Below, piece after piece: positions 55,268 through 64,000 of a DNA stretch of 64,000 nucleotides. The first letter of the stretch is position 1, and each line of letters starts with the position of its first letter. Under the pieces are notes generated by a model. It made no database searches, was not told where the DNA came from, and saw only the letters and a program-made list of their open reading frames with translations. A program made the translations under genes and the position numbers. Origin of the DNA: Prochlorococcus sp. AG-409-P03 (GTDB lineage: Bacteria; Cyanobacteriota; Cyanobacteriia; PCC-6307; Cyanobiaceae); contig QCKN01000001.1 of the NCBI GenBank assembly GCA_003215295.1, forward strand, positions 124,001 through 188,000. The letters are read 5' to 3'.

Positions 55268-56520
55268 ATATTCCTTTTTAAAAAGTCAACGATAGAAATT
55301 AGTTCTTCTGTGAAACGGTCTATTTCATTAATGGTTGTAGTGAAACTTAGACTTGCTCGTGCGGTTGACTTGAGACCATAATATCTGTGGAGAGGTTGGC
55401 AGCAATGATGCCCGCTTCGAATACATATTCCATTGGCATCTAGTAGTTCTGCTATATCGTTAGAATGTAGCCCTTGAATATTAAAAGTTGCAAGGGCGCC
55501 TCGATCAGGTTGATTCTCTGGAGAAGGGCCAAGAATCGTGAGGCCTTGAATGTTTCTCAGGCTTTCAAACAAATGTTTAGTTACTTTTGTTTCCCATTTA
55601 TGGATATTATCTAGGCCTATTGAGTCCAGGTACTTCAGAGCCGCTCCCATCGCGATTGCTTCTGCTATTGGAGGTGTTCCTGCTTCAAATTTATGAGGTA
55701 ACTCTGCCCAATTACTGTGATCAAGGAACACGTCTTGAATCATTTCTCCACCCCCAAGGAAAGGAGGCATTGTTTCGAGGAGATTTTCTCGAGCCCAGAG
55801 GAAGCCTACGCCTGTTGGCCCACATAACTTATGTGATGAGCCAGCTAAAAAATCAATTTCCAGCTTTATTACATCCATCTTTTGATGAGCGAGGCTCTGA
55901 CATGCATCTACCATTACTAGAGCGCCTTTTTGGTGGGCTAGCTTTGTAATTTCAGCAATTGGATTGCAGCATCCCAGTGTATTGCTGATATGAACTACAC
56001 TTACTAAGCGAGTACGGCTTGTGAGCTTTTCTTTTAGATCTTTTAGATCTAACTCTCCAGTTTCAGTGATTCCAATGTGTCGAAGGATGCAACCTTTTCT
56101 CTTGGCTAGTTGTTGCCATGGAACTAGGTTACTGTGATGTTCCATAAGAGTAAGTAAGATTTCATCACCTTCGTTCAGTTCGTAATCACCCCATGTACGT
56201 GCTACCAGGTTGATAGCTTCTGTGGCATTGCGGGTAAAGATAATTTCTTTAGAAGAAGAGGCATTTAAAAATTTGCCTGTCAAATCTCTTGCACTTTCAA
56301 ATGCTTCCGTCGCCCTAGCGCTGAGTTGATGTGCACCCCTATGAACATTTGCATTGTCATGCTTGTAGTAGTTCTCTAGTGCAGTTAATACTTCTTGAGG
56401 CTTTTGGCTTGTTGCTGCATGGTCTAGATATATAAGTTTCTGCTTCTCATTTGAGAATGCAGAAAAAATAGGAAAATTCCCTCGAGTAGCTTCTGCCAGG
56501 GTTTGATTAGGAACCCTCAT
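55264..56520 (-). CDS. sufS: Cysteine desulfurase SufS
   Basis: Takes sulfur from cysteine to make the persulfide used in Fe-S assembly. PLP lysine in GSSHKLCGPTGVGFL, catalytic cysteine in RSGHHCCQP, and the ATEAINLVARTWG N-terminal motif. The track start at 56601 lies inside sufD; ATG 56520 overlaps the sufD TGA by 4 bp (ATGA) and begins MRVPNQTLAEATRG, giving 418 residues, the family length. Fourth and last gene of the suf operon. Confidence 0.96.
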   Translation of the reverse strand: MRVPNQTLAEATRGNFPIFSAFSNEKQKLIYLDHAATSQKPQEVLTALENYYKHDNANVHRGAHQLSARATEAFESARDLTGKFLNASSSKEIIFTRNATEAINLVARTWGDYELNEGDEILLTLMEHHSNLVPWQQLAKRKGCILRHIGITETGELDLKDLKEKLTSRTRLVSVVHISNTLGCCNPIAEITKLAHQKGALVMVDACQSLAHQKMDVIKLEIDFLAGSSHKLCGPTGVGFLWARENLLETMPPFLGGGEMIQDVFLDHSNWAELPHKFEAGTPPIAEAIAMGAALKYLDSIGLDNIHKWETKVTKHLFESLRNIQGLTILGPSPENQPDRGALATFNIQGLHSNDIAELLDANGICIRSGHHCCQPLHRYYGLKSTARASLSFTTTINEIDRFTEELISIVDFLKRNI

Positions 56521-57758
56521 CTTTTGACTATTTCTAATAGCTTCTTCAGGATGCCCCAGCGACCAGCATTTGCTGGTAAGCCTTTGAGGATTTCTTGACA
56601 ATAGCCTTTTAATAGGAGAGCAGTCGCTTGATCAGTTGTAATACCCCTGCTTTGTAGATAAAAGATTTCATCTTCTTGTAGTTGGCTGACTGTTGCACCA
56701 TGGGTACATCTCACATCATCAGCAATAATTTCGAGTTCAGGCTTTGTGTCAATACGTGCATTTTCTGAGATCAAAAGATTTCGACTTAATTGAGCTGCAT
56801 TCGTTTTTTGTGCTTTTTGAGGGACTTTAATTGCACCATTAAAAATGCAGTGAGACTGATCAGCTGCTGCAGATTTCTGCAATTGGTCAAGAGAGCCTTC
56901 AGGGCCATCAAAACTGACTAATGAATGGGTTGCTAATTGCTCGTTGCCTTTGGAGATTTGTAGGCCTCGAATAATACTTTGTGCCTGACCTTCGACTTGT
57001 TTTATATGCTGTTCGCAACGCCCTAGTGACCATCCATGCTGTACTGATGACAAGCTATAGGTGCTATTAGGTTTTTGTGTTACAGATAAATGTGCTAATA
57101 AGCTTGCCTCAGAAACTCCAAGCCCAATCAAACCATGTTTAAGCTCTGCACTTTCTTCTAGATTAATTTCAATCAGATGATTTTGCGCAGATTTTTTGGC
57201 TCCAATCACAACTTCAAGTAATTCAAGTTTCGAGCCTTTCTCTACATTGATTATTATTCTGGTCGAAGAAAATTCACTTGCATTGGCAGGCATTATTAAT
57301 TCCAGAGAAGGCACGTTAGTTCCTTTGATATTTAATCCAACTATTTGATTGGCAGTAGCATGATTTAAAAGTTTTGTCCAATCTACCTTGGATTTAATCT
57401 TTGACATTTTGAACTTCATAATCTCTTTGATTTCGTCTTTTGAGAGTTCTCTAATACCATATGGGAGTGTTATTAATTGGAGAGGATTTCTATTTGGAGA
57501 TAGAGTCAGACGTACGCCAGCATCATTTTGATCTGCCAGCTCAGCTGAAGATGGTGTTCTCTGCTGAACTTGCTCTTTGCTAATTGGGAGAGTTAAAAGA
57601 CTCTCCAGTTTTTTAAGATCTGTTAGGCGCCAATTCTCAATTTCACGTGAAGGAATCCCAAGATTTTGAATTAAAGATCGACCTTCAATTTGGATTTTTG
57701 CAAGTACTCCATTTGGTTCAGGCAGTGCATTGATCCAATTTTTGTATTCGAAGGACAT
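56517..57758 (-). CDS. sufD: Fe-S scaffold subunit SufD
   Basis: Partner of SufB in the SufBC2D scaffold. The 413-aa protein has the beta-helix-rich core and the C-terminal SufB/D signature [29 protein letters not shown] start overlaps the sufC stop by 1 bp (TAATG). Overlap with sufS by 4 bp. Length normal. Confidence 0.95.
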   Translation of the reverse strand: MSFEYKNWINALPEPNGVLAKIQIEGRSLIQNLGIPSREIENWRLTDLKKLESLLTLPISKEQVQQRTPSSAELADQNDAGVRLTLSPNRNPLQLITLPYGIRELSKDEIKEIMKFKMSKIKSKVDWTKLLNHATANQIVGLNIKGTNVPSLELIMPANASEFSSTRIIINVEKGSKLELLEVVIGAKKSAQNHLIEINLEESAELKHGLIGLGVSEASLLAHLSVTQKPNSTYSLSSVQHGWSLGRCEQHIKQVEGQAQSIIRGLQISKGNEQLATHSLVSFDGPEGSLDQLQKSAAADQSHCIFNGAIKVPQKAQKTNAAQLSRNLLISENARIDTKPELEIIADDVRCTHGATVSQLQEDEIFYLQSRGITTDQATALLLKGYCQEILKGLPANAGRWGILKKLLEIVKR

Positions 57759-58546
57759 TATTTGACCTCCTGATTATTTTTATCGCTGTCTATCCATTCA
57801 TACCCAGATCTCTCTAGTTCAATAGCTAACTCACTACCACCTGTCCGAACTATTTTTCCTCCTGCCATTACATGAACATAGTCAGGAGTAATTTCATTAA
57901 GAAGACGTTGATAATGAGTGATTAATAGCGTTGCATTGTCTTCATTTGCAAGCTGATTCACACCTTTGGCAACAATTCTTAGGGCATCAATATCTAGTCC
58001 TGAGTCGGTTTCATCAAGAATCGCTATGGTCGGTTCTAAAAGGGCCATTTGAAGAATTTCGTTTCGCTTTTTTTCGCCTCCAGAAAACCCTTCATTTACA
58101 CTCCGCTCTAAGAAAGAGGGATCCATTTGTACCACTTTTAGTCTTTCATTGACTAGATCCTCAAAGTCGAATGTGTCTAGCTCCTCTTTGCCAATTTGTT
58201 CCCTACGGGCATTTGTTGCGACACGTAGAAACTCAAGGTTGCTTACTCCAGGTATTTCAATGGGGTATTGAAACCCTAGAAATATTCCTATTCTAGCTCT
58301 GATTTCTGGTTCCATTTCAAGTAGATTTTCTCCTTGAAAAAGTACTTGTCCTTTGCACACGGTGTATGCAGGATGACCAGCTATGACTTTTGAAAGAGTG
58401 CTTTTCCCACTCCCATTTCTACCCATCACTGCATGAATTTCTCCGGCCTTTACTTTTAGATTTAAGCCTTTGAGTATGGGTTGATCTTCCACATGGGCAT
58501 GGAGATCAGAAATTTCAAGTAGGGTTTGAGCTTCAGGGCGAATCAC
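57758..58546 (-). CDS. sufC: Fe-S assembly ATPase SufC
   Basis: ABC-type ATPase powering the SufBC2D scaffold. Walker [14 protein letters not shown], the family signature [16 protein letters not shown], Walker [18 protein letters not shown]. It starts at GTG 58546 ([12 protein letters not shown]); no nearby ATG exists. The SufC-specific region [15 protein letters not shown] is intact. It lies 61 bp after sufB. Confidence 0.96.
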   Translation of the reverse strand: MIRPEAQTLLEISDLHAHVEDQPILKGLNLKVKAGEIHAVMGRNGSGKSTLSKVIAGHPAYTVCKGQVLFQGENLLEMEPEIRARIGIFLGFQYPIEIPGVSNLEFLRVATNARREQIGKEELDTFDFEDLVNERLKVVQMDPSFLERSVNEGFSGGEKKRNEILQMALLEPTIAILDETDSGLDIDALRIVAKGVNQLANEDNATLLITHYQRLLNEITPDYVHVMAGGKIVRTGGSELAIELERSGYEWIDSDKNNQEVK

Positions 58547-58607
58547 TGTAGTAGTTAGGCAAATTAAATCGAAACTAATAAAAGCTAATTAATTTTTCAT
58601 CAAGAAA

Positions 58608-60050
58608 CTATCCCACTGTTCCCTCCAATTTCAATGCCAACAGTTTGTCAGCTTCAGCTGCAAACTCCATAGGCAGCTGATTAAAAACATCTCGACAGAA
58701 CCCACTTACCATCATTGAAATTGCCTGTTCACAGCCAATACCTCTACTTTGCAGGTAGAAGAGTTGATCTTCTGAGATTCTGCATGTACTTGCTTCATGC
58801 TCAATACTTGCTTTAGCCTGTTGAGAACGGATGTAAGGGTAGGTATTGGCTGCTGCTTGATCTCCAATCAACATCGAATCACATTGGCTGTAATTTCTTG
58901 AACCAATTGCTTTGGATCCTATTTGAACTAACCCTCTGTAACTATTGCTGGACTGTCCTGCACTAATCCCTTTGCTCACAATTGTGGAGCGAGTGTTTTT
59001 ACCCAAATGAATCATCTTGGTGCCTGTATCAGCTTTCTGAAGATTGTTAGTTAAAGCAACTGAGTAAAACTCCCCGATGGATTCATCACCTTGGAGAATG
59101 CAACTAGGGTATTTCCACGTAATTGCAGAACCTGTTTCGACTTGAGACCAGCTAATCTTGCTTCTTTTACCTCTGCATTGGCCTCGCTTAGTTACAAAAT
59201 TGTAGATGCCACCAATTCCTTCTTCATTTCCTGAATACCAATTTTGAACTGTTGAATATTTTATAGAGGAGTCATCTAAAGCAATAAGCTCGACAACCGC
59301 TGCGTGAAGAGTATTGGTGTCGAACATTGGGGCTGTGCATCCTTCCAGATAGCTAACGGAGGCACCTTCTTCCGCGACTATTAGTGTTCTCTCGAATTGA
59401 CCTGTGTCTCCTGAGTTAATTCTGAAATACGAGGATAACTCCATAGGACAATTAACACCTTTAGGGATGAATACAAAGGAACCATCACTGAAGACTGCGG
59501 AGTTCAGAGCTGCAAAGAAATTATCTCCAATGGGCACCACTGTTCCTAAATATCGTTCAACTAGCTCTGGATATTCTTTAACTGCTTCACTAATAGAGCA
59601 AAATATCACTCCATGCTCAGCAAGCTTTTCTTTATAAGTAGTGGCTATTGATACGCTATCAAAGACTGCATCTACTGCAACATTAGAAAGACGCTTTTGT
59701 TCATTTAATGGAATTCCAAGCTTATCAAAAGTTTCTAAAAGTTTTGGATCGACTTCGTCTAAACTTTGTTTCTTTTTATCAGTTTTTGGTGCGGCATAAT
59801 AAATGATATCTTGGTAATCAATGTTTGGGTAGCGTAAATCTGCCCAGTTGGGTTCTTTTAAAGTTAACCATTTTCGATATGCTTTTAATCTGAAATGTAG
59901 TAGAAAGTCTGGCTCATCCTTTTTTGAGGATATAAGCCTTACGATATCTTCGTTTATACCTTTGGAGATCTTTTCGGTCTCGATCTCAGTAACGAAGCCG
60001 TATTTATAGGGCTTCGTTACAATCTTTTCAACTAAACTTGGACTTTCCAT
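58608..60050 (-). CDS. sufB: Fe-S scaffold subunit SufB
   Basis: Core scaffold protein on which clusters form. Family blocks [40 protein letters not shown] (partly), SYLEGCTAP and the C-terminal [20 protein letters not shown] are present. ATG 60050 ([10 protein letters not shown]) is favoured over the TTG at 60062. 480 aa. First gene in sufBCDS, divergent from sufR across about 470 bp; SufR likely represses it from there. Confidence 0.97.
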   Translation of the reverse strand: MESPSLVEKIVTKPYKYGFVTEIETEKISKGINEDIVRLISSKKDEPDFLLHFRLKAYRKWLTLKEPNWADLRYPNIDYQDIIYYAAPKTDKKKQSLDEVDPKLLETFDKLGIPLNEQKRLSNVAVDAVFDSVSIATTYKEKLAEHGVIFCSISEAVKEYPELVERYLGTVVPIGDNFFAALNSAVFSDGSFVFIPKGVNCPMELSSYFRINSGDTGQFERTLIVAEEGASVSYLEGCTAPMFDTNTLHAAVVELIALDDSSIKYSTVQNWYSGNEEGIGGIYNFVTKRGQCRGKRSKISWSQVETGSAITWKYPSCILQGDESIGEFYSVALTNNLQKADTGTKMIHLGKNTRSTIVSKGISAGQSSNSYRGLVQIGSKAIGSRNYSQCDSMLIGDQAAANTYPYIRSQQAKASIEHEASTCRISEDQLFYLQSRGIGCEQAISMMVSGFCRDVFNQLPMEFAAEADKLLALKLEGTVG

Positions 60051-60264
60051 TCTTTTAACCAACCTCAGGGCATGGGAAACAGGAAAATTTCTCTATGTGT
60101 AGAACTGTGGATTGTATATCTCTAGAAATTTTCTTTACTGTGCTTGGAAAATTGATTCTCAACAAGATGCTGCTCTGACATATTGCCGAGTAATGAGCAT
60201 TATCTAAGGCTGGATAGTCTTGCATTGATCAGGGACAGAGGATTTGACGGTGAAGGGGTTTTGT

Positions 60265-60384
60265 ATGACCAGGGAGAGATTACAGGCGTTTATTGACAGG
60301 AGATACGAAACGAGGAAGTTTCGTATCTTAGCTCTACGTTACAGCCTGATGCAGCTTTTGGGCTTGCTATTTGGCTTTGACTAG
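60265..60384 (+). CDS. Small 39-aa basic ORF between sufB and sufR
   Basis: Not in the ORF track. ATG 60265 opens a 39-residue frame MTRERLQAFIDRRYETRKFR... ending LLFGFD before TAG 60384. A GAAGGGG ribosome-binding-like sequence lies about 7 nt upstream. The N-terminus is basic and helical, the C-terminus hydrophobic (MQLLGLLFGF), a plausible tail-anchor or amphipathic helix. The inverted repeat at 60301-60328 falls within the coding sequence. Unknown function. Confidence 0.45.
   Translation: MTRERLQAFIDRRYETRKFRILALRYSLMQLLGLLFGFD
60301..60328. repeat. Perfect 11-bp inverted repeat
   Basis: AGATACGAAAC, a 6-nt loop GAGGAA, then GTTTCGTATCT. As RNA it would form a strong hairpin on either strand. 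It lacks a T-tract, so it is not a standard terminator. A regulator-binding site or an mRNA structure within the small ORF is possible. Confidence 0.85.
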
Positions 60385-60524
60385 GTTATCGGCTTGGTGA
60401 CATCAGCTGGATCACAGCTTCTTGAGTTCTTGTGAAATTGTTTTAGTCTGAAAGAGATTCCATATTTCAATATCAATCTTGCTAGTTATGGAATATCTGA
60501 TTGGGATGGACTGAGCCCCAAAAT

Positions 60525-61184
60525 ATGACCACTCAGGAGCAAGGCAGTACTAGTGAGGCAACTCTTAATTTGCTGTTAAGGCATGGGAAGGCTAGTGCTG
60601 GAGATTTAGCAGGTTTGCTGAAGATTTCGGTTCAAGCCATGAGGCGCCATTTGAGAACTCTTGAGTTGCGAGGTTTTGTCAAATCCCGACCAATATCATT
60701 GGGGCCCGGGCGCCCTTCAAATGTTTGGGAGTTAACGACACAAGGCCACAATCGTTTTCATCGAGGTAGTCAGAGATTTGCTTTGGAGTTGTTGGAGTTA
60801 ATTGATACACGCTTGTCTTCTGAAACCTTAGCTACTCTTCTTGATGATCAGGCAAAGAAGAAAGCAATTGACTATCGAGAGAAAATTGGGAATGGAGATA
60901 TGAACACCAGATTGGAGAACCTCGTGAAGTTGCGCCATGAAGAAGGCTATTTAACTGAGTTTTCTAAAGAGAAGGTACCTGGAAGTTCAATTTCTTCTTG
61001 GTATTTAAATGCATTTCATTGTGCAATTAGAAGTGTTGCGGAGGAGTATCCAATTCTTTGTGAACAGGAATTGCAATTAATTCGCTACATTTTTCCTGAT
61101 TGTCAAGTGCAACGTGTCCAGTGGGGGCTAGAAGATGGACATGCATGTGGATTCAAACTTACTCCCAGCAATGCCCTTAGTTAG
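60525..61184 (+). CDS. sufR: Fe-S-responsive transcriptional repressor SufR
   Basis: DeoR/MarR-like winged-helix repressor of the suf operon. HTH at the N-terminus (ASAGDLAGLLKISVQAMRRHLRTLELRG). Fe-S cysteines follow C-X12-C-X13-C: HCAIRSVAEEYPILC, then FPDC, with a further Cys in GHACGF. Divergent from sufB, as in other cyanobacteria. ATG 60525 (MTTQEQG, 219 aa) is preferred over the track TTG at 60501. Confidence 0.95.
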   Translation: MTTQEQGSTSEATLNLLLRHGKASAGDLAGLLKISVQAMRRHLRTLELRGFVKSRPISLGPGRPSNVWELTTQGHNRFHRGSQRFALELLELIDTRLSSETLATLLDDQAKKKAIDYREKIGNGDMNTRLENLVKLRHEEGYLTEFSKEKVPGSSISSWYLNAFHCAIRSVAEEYPILCEQELQLIRYIFPDCQVQRVQWGLEDGHACGFKLTPSNALS

Positions 61185-61557
61185 TGACAGTAATTTTCGG
61201 GCTCCGCAAAGTCCATTGACCCTTCATGATATTCAGCTAATAGAGGCTACTGATTTGTCTAGTCTTGAGCGTCATCATTTGCGATTACTTGCTCACTGCT
61301 TAGTGTGTTTTCAGACGATGGCGCAAGGCTCAAGTGATTTGCCAGGCGAAAAAATATGGCTCCAATGGTGCCTTGATCAGCCAGGTTTATCGAGCGAAAA
61401 GAGGTTTATTTCTGTTTTACTTGAGCAGTTTGCAGCAGCAGCAAGGCAGTTAGAAGAAATCGCCTTGAACTTCAATATTCCTCCAATGGAGTTAACTCTG
61501 GAGCATCTGATAATGGCTAGTGTTAAGGCAAGTGATCACTCTGAAGGGGTTGCTTGA
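61171..61557 (+). CDS. Conserved-looking protein downstream of sufR, unknown
   Basis: A mostly helical soluble protein with several leucine-rich stretches (LTLHDIQLIEATDLSSLERH, HHLRLLAHCLVCFQTMAQG, ISVLLEQFAAAARQLEEIAL). It overlaps the sufR 3' end by 14 bp if it starts at ATG 61171 (MPLVSDSNF, 128 aa), or by more at 61135. Coupled to sufR, so perhaps linked to Fe-S or iron physiology. No family recognised. Confidence 0.7.
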   Translation: MPLVSDSNFRAPQSPLTLHDIQLIEATDLSSLERHHLRLLAHCLVCFQTMAQGSSDLPGEKIWLQWCLDQPGLSSEKRFISVLLEQFAAAARQLEEIALNFNIPPMELTLEHLIMASVKASDHSEGVA

Positions 61558-61804
61558 TCCCAAAGAAAAACCTTTAGTGGGTTTATCCCTGTTGAAAAAC
61601 CTTTCTTTAGACAAATTTGATAGGAAATAGTTTGATTGCAGATATCTCTTCCTATGGCTGAGAAGCCTTTGACACCAATAGATTGTCCAAAACTAGGCAT
61701 CTTCTATCCATCTCTTTGGAGTCAGTAGATCCTGACCACATGGTTCTAGAACGAACTTAATCAGAGAACATACTGATCCCGAACAAAAACGGAGTTTTTT
61801 AGGC

Positions 61805-62896
61805 GTGATCCAAGACCAAGATTCCCTGGCACGTCTCACACTCCGGCAGTTGCGTCATAGAGCTAGTGATTTGGGCGTGCCGTTATATAGCCGAAAAAGT
61901 AAAGCTACTCTTGTCAAGGAGATTTGTTTATATCAAGAGAAGCAAGAAAAAAGTCAGAAAACGCTCAACCCGTTTTGGAGAGCTCCAGAAACAAAATCAG
62001 TAGTCACGAATAGTTTGGAATCTAAGTCTGATACACGAGTTGTTTTTTTACCAAGAGATCCTCAATGGGCTTATGTTTTTTGGGAAATTTCCGAGACAGA
62101 CCGTAAGAAGGCTCAAACTCAAGGTGCAAGCCGACTTTGTTTAAGGCTTGCAGACCTAACTGGTATAGCTGATGGAACAGCTAACCGCCAGATCCTTCAG
62201 GAAGTTACTGTTGATAGTCATAGCACTGAATGGTATTTGTCTATTCCACTTAGTGATAGAGATTATCGAGTAGAGCTTGGCTATCGCTTTGGCACTCAAT
62301 GGATATCCTTGGCATTTTCATCTTCAGCAAGAGTTCCTTCTCTATATCCCAGTGATCAAGTATTAGATCAATTTGTTCCATTTAGTTTGGAAGCAACCTC
62401 CACCAATTTCTCTGAAGAAGAAACTTTTTCTCCTCAACAGGGAGATACTCAGCTACATGAGCGTCTTTATCAGACTGCAACTAGGAATTACAGCAAGATC
62501 AAAATTGGTTCTGAAGAGTTTCAGGAACATGCCGGCTCACAACTTGGCTCTAATGATTCGGGCTCTGGCTTATGGGCAAGCGGTCGTAATGAATCTGGTT
62601 TAGGTGGTGTATTGCCTAAAAATAATTCCTTTTGGTTGGTTGCAGATGCTGAACTGATTATTTATGGTTCAACAGATCCTTCGGCCACTGTCACAATTGC
62701 TGGAGAAGACGTGCCTCTATCTAGTGATGGCACTTTTAGATTGCAGGTACCTTTCCGTGATGGAATTCAGAAGTATCCAGTTGAAGCTACCGACCTTGAT
62801 GGATTGCAGAAAAGAAATATCACCATGCAATTTCAGCGAACAACTCCTGTAGATAACACAAACCCTAATAATCAAAACCCACTTGAATGGTTTTGA
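61805..62896 (+). CDS. DUF4912 protein with Rho-N/SAP-like N-terminus
   Basis: A 363-aa soluble protein. The N-terminal roughly 45 residues (LARLTLRQLRHRASDLGVPLYS, KATLVKEICLYQ) resemble the Rho N-terminal / SAP helical nucleic-acid-binding domain. The DUF4912 domain follows (VVFLPRDPQWAYVFWEISE near residue 80). The C-terminal domain contains an Ig/transthyretin-like segment (ELIIYGSTDPSATVTIAGED). Start GTG 61805. Function unknown; the family is common in cyanobacteria. Confidence 0.85.
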   Translation: MIQDQDSLARLTLRQLRHRASDLGVPLYSRKSKATLVKEICLYQEKQEKSQKTLNPFWRAPETKSVVTNSLESKSDTRVVFLPRDPQWAYVFWEISETDRKKAQTQGASRLCLRLADLTGIADGTANRQILQEVTVDSHSTEWYLSIPLSDRDYRVELGYRFGTQWISLAFSSSARVPSLYPSDQVLDQFVPFSLEATSTNFSEEETFSPQQGDTQLHERLYQTATRNYSKIKIGSEEFQEHAGSQLGSNDSGSGLWASGRNESGLGGVLPKNNSFWLVADAELIIYGSTDPSATVTIAGEDVPLSSDGTFRLQVPFRDGIQKYPVEATDLDGLQKRNITMQFQRTTPVDNTNPNNQNPLEWF

Positions 62897-62915
62897 TTGG
62901 AGTTTCGATTAACCC

Positions 62916-63089
62916 ATGATCTTGAGATATCTCGTAGCAATTACTCCTTTAGCAGGAGCTATAGCTTTCCCACTCATAGTGCCTATTACGATGGTGAGGC
63001 TTGGCTTGGGGCCAGGCCTGATGTGTGCTTTATCACTGAGCACACTTTGGTTCGTGGCAATGCTTCGGACTTCAGAGATGCCACATTGA
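62916..63089 (+). CDS. 57-aa hydrophobic membrane protein
   Basis: Read from sequence; the ORF track shows a different frame (62897-63100) that looks like a shadow. From ATG 62916 the protein is MILRYLVAITPLAGAIAFPL..., two membrane segments (LVAITPLAGAIAFPLIVPI and GPGLMCALSLSTLWFVAML) and a short RTSEMPH tail. Strong hydrophobic periodicity and conserved-looking glycine/proline pattern. Unknown function. 19 bp after the DUF4912 stop, so probably in the same operon. Confidence 0.75.
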   Translation: MILRYLVAITPLAGAIAFPLIVPITMVRLGLGPGLMCALSLSTLWFVAMLRTSEMPH

Positions 63090-63150
63090 ACCTTGCCTGA
63101 AGAAACTGATTTCAGTTTTGAGAGGTTTGTTAGCGATGTCTTTTTAACAA

Positions 63151-64000
63151 ATGTCTAGTTCAGTATTTGCTTCAACACCTTATCTAAATGAGGTTAGATT
63201 TAGCCCTCCGTTTACTGACCAGAAACCTGGGACTTCTGGTTTAAGAAAAAGTAGTAGGCAGTTTGAGCAGCCTCATTATCTTGAAAGCTTTATAGAGGCA
63301 ATTTTACGTACTCTTCCAGGCGTAAAGGGTGGCATTGTAGTTTTGGGTGGTGATGGTCGTTATGGGAATCGCAGGGCTATTGATGTGATCCTTCGCATGG
63401 CTGCAGCCCATGGAGTTAGGAAGGTTATTACTACTGTTGATGGGATTCTTTCAACCCCTGCAGCTTCACATATCGTGCGGCAACATAAAGCCATAGGAGC
63501 AATTATTCTCTCTGCTAGTCATAACTCTGGGGGGCCAGAAGGTGACTTTGGTGTGAAGGTGAACGCAGCCAATGGAGGCCCTGCTCCTGAATCTCTTACT
63601 AATGCGATTTACTCTTGTACTAAGGGACTTGAGGAATATTTAATCGTTGAGAATTTCTCTGTTCCACTAGATCTTCCAGGCCAGCATAAAGTTGGCGAAA
63701 TGATAATAGAAATTGTTGACGGATTGGAAGATTACGTTGATTTGATGCAGAAAATCTTCGATTTTGATCGGATTAGTTCTTATATTTCAAGCGATTTTCG
63801 CATTGCCTTTGATGCGTTGAATGCTGTTACAGGCCCATATGCAAGGCGCATATTGGAAGATATTTTGGGTGCTCCGAAAGGGACAGTTCGTAATGGTATC
63901 CCTTTAGAGGATTTTGGCGGCTGTCACCCTGACCCGAATCTCACTTATGCGAAGGACTTGGCTGATTTGCTATTGAATGGCCATGATTATTCCTTCGGCG
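63151..64000 (+). CDS. pgm: Phosphoglucomutase (5' part; truncated by window)
   Basis: Interconverts glucose-1-phosphate and glucose-6-phosphate for glycogen and sugar-nucleotide synthesis. From ATG 63151, 283 codons are visible. The phosphoserine loop IILSASHNSGG near residue 125 is intact, as are the N-terminal FGTSGLR-like KPGTSGLRK and VVLGGDGRYGNRRAID. The rest lies beyond the right edge. Confidence 0.95.
   Translation, partial: MSSSVFASTPYLNEVRFSPPFTDQKPGTSGLRKSSRQFEQPHYLESFIEAILRTLPGVKGGIVVLGGDGRYGNRRAIDVILRMAAAHGVRKVITTVDGILSTPAASHIVRQHKAIGAIILSASHNSGGPEGDFGVKVNAANGGPAPESLTNAIYSCTKGLEEYLIVENFSVPLDLPGQHKVGEMIIEIVDGLEDYVDLMQKIFDFDRISSYISSDFRIAFDALNAVTGPYARRILEDILGAPKGTVRNGIPLEDFGGCHPDPNLTYAKDLADLLLNGHDYSFG

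Larger units (their letters stand above)
60051..60524. promoter_or_regulatory. sufB-sufR divergent control region
   Basis: About 470 bp between the divergent suf operon and its repressor. It must carry promoters and SufR-binding sites, but the CAAC-N6-GTTG operator form I recall from Synechocystis was not found here by eye. The perfect 11-bp inverted repeat at 60301 and a 39-codon ORF (60265-60384) lie inside it. Confidence 0.6.

Noticed and set aside
60051-60524. CAAC-N6-GTTG SufR operator
   Set aside because: Looked for by eye between sufB and sufR and not found; only the 11-bp palindrome at 60301 stands out, which does not match that form.
62897-63100. 67-aa ORF in the track (MEFRLTHDLEISRSNY...)
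   Set aside because: It begins at TTG directly after the DUF4912 stop and has an irregular composition. The overlapping frame from ATG 62916 encodes a clean two-helix membrane protein, so this frame is a shadow.

Overview
The window is a compact, fairly AT-rich chromosomal segment of a marine picocyanobacterium. It is most likely Prochlorococcus, of a low-light or deep-branching type; a close Synechococcus relative cannot be excluded. The evidence is a circularly permuted two-piece tmRNA whose tag reads ANKIVRFSRQTAPVAA, psbX, a high-light-inducible protein, a Ycf66-family gene, a cyanobacterial flavodiiron protein, the sufBCDS operon with divergent sufR, and the recalled picocyanobacterial order flv / alaS-speA-ndk-thiO-gatB-coaE-argJ and accC-yggT-psbX-...-hli-ABC-HIT-def-POP-suf.

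Layout. (1) 1-9.6 kb: a flavodiiron protein running off the left edge, a complete TRAP transporter of the 2-oxo-acid (TakP) type, and an SNF2 helicase / SWIM protein / MEKHLA protein operon, all on the minus strand. As I recall, flv and alaS adjoin in streamlined relatives, so this block looks like accessory content retained or gained here. (2) 9.9-19.9 kb: housekeeping genes (alaS, speA, ndk, thiO, gatB, coaE, argJ), packed with convergent gaps of only 3-6 bp. (3) 19.9-34.0 kb: an accessory, surface-glycan-like region ending beside the tmRNA gene. It has a gene-poor stretch with a methyltransferase-fold orphan, a DUF1499 protein and small ORFs. Then come a DUF2079 membrane protein, a class II aldolase/SDR fusion, a four-gene CDP-deoxysugar cassette (rfbF, rfbG, rmlC-like epimerase, C-methyltransferase) and a B12-binding radical SAM protein with a long polar tail. 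(4) 34.0-48.5 kb: tmRNA, an RlmL-like rRNA methyltransferase, a holin-like/glycine-zipper membrane pair, a tiny membrane protein, smc, a PRC-barrel protein, msrB, an LpxB-like protein, tRNA-Leu(GAG), accC, yggT, psbX, ycf66 and two tandem TolB-like lipoproteins. (5) 48.5-64 kb: an SbmA/BacA-like ABC transporter followed closely by hli, small hypotheticals, a HIT protein, rpsU, def, a prolyl oligopeptidase, sufBCDS, sufR, a DUF4912 protein, a 57-aa membrane protein and the start of phosphoglucomutase.

How they work together: the suf block is a self-contained Fe-S assembly module with its repressor. rfbF-rfbG-epimerase-methyltransferase form one translationally coupled pathway from glucose-1-phosphate to a C-methylated 6-deoxy-4-keto sugar nucleotide. 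The TRAP genes form one uptake operon. SNF2-SWIM-MEKHLA form one transcription unit of unknown purpose.

Start codons were checked against the DNA. TTG or GTG initiates many genes here (dctM, speA, smc, def, ycf66 and others), and several ORF-track starts were moved to an internal ATG. Five small genes or candidates absent from the track were read directly: psbX, rpsU, a 45-aa protein at 36598, a 39-aa ORF at 60265 and a 57-aa membrane protein at 62916. No insertion sequence, prophage or CRISPR array was seen. All family calls are from motif recognition; no search was run.
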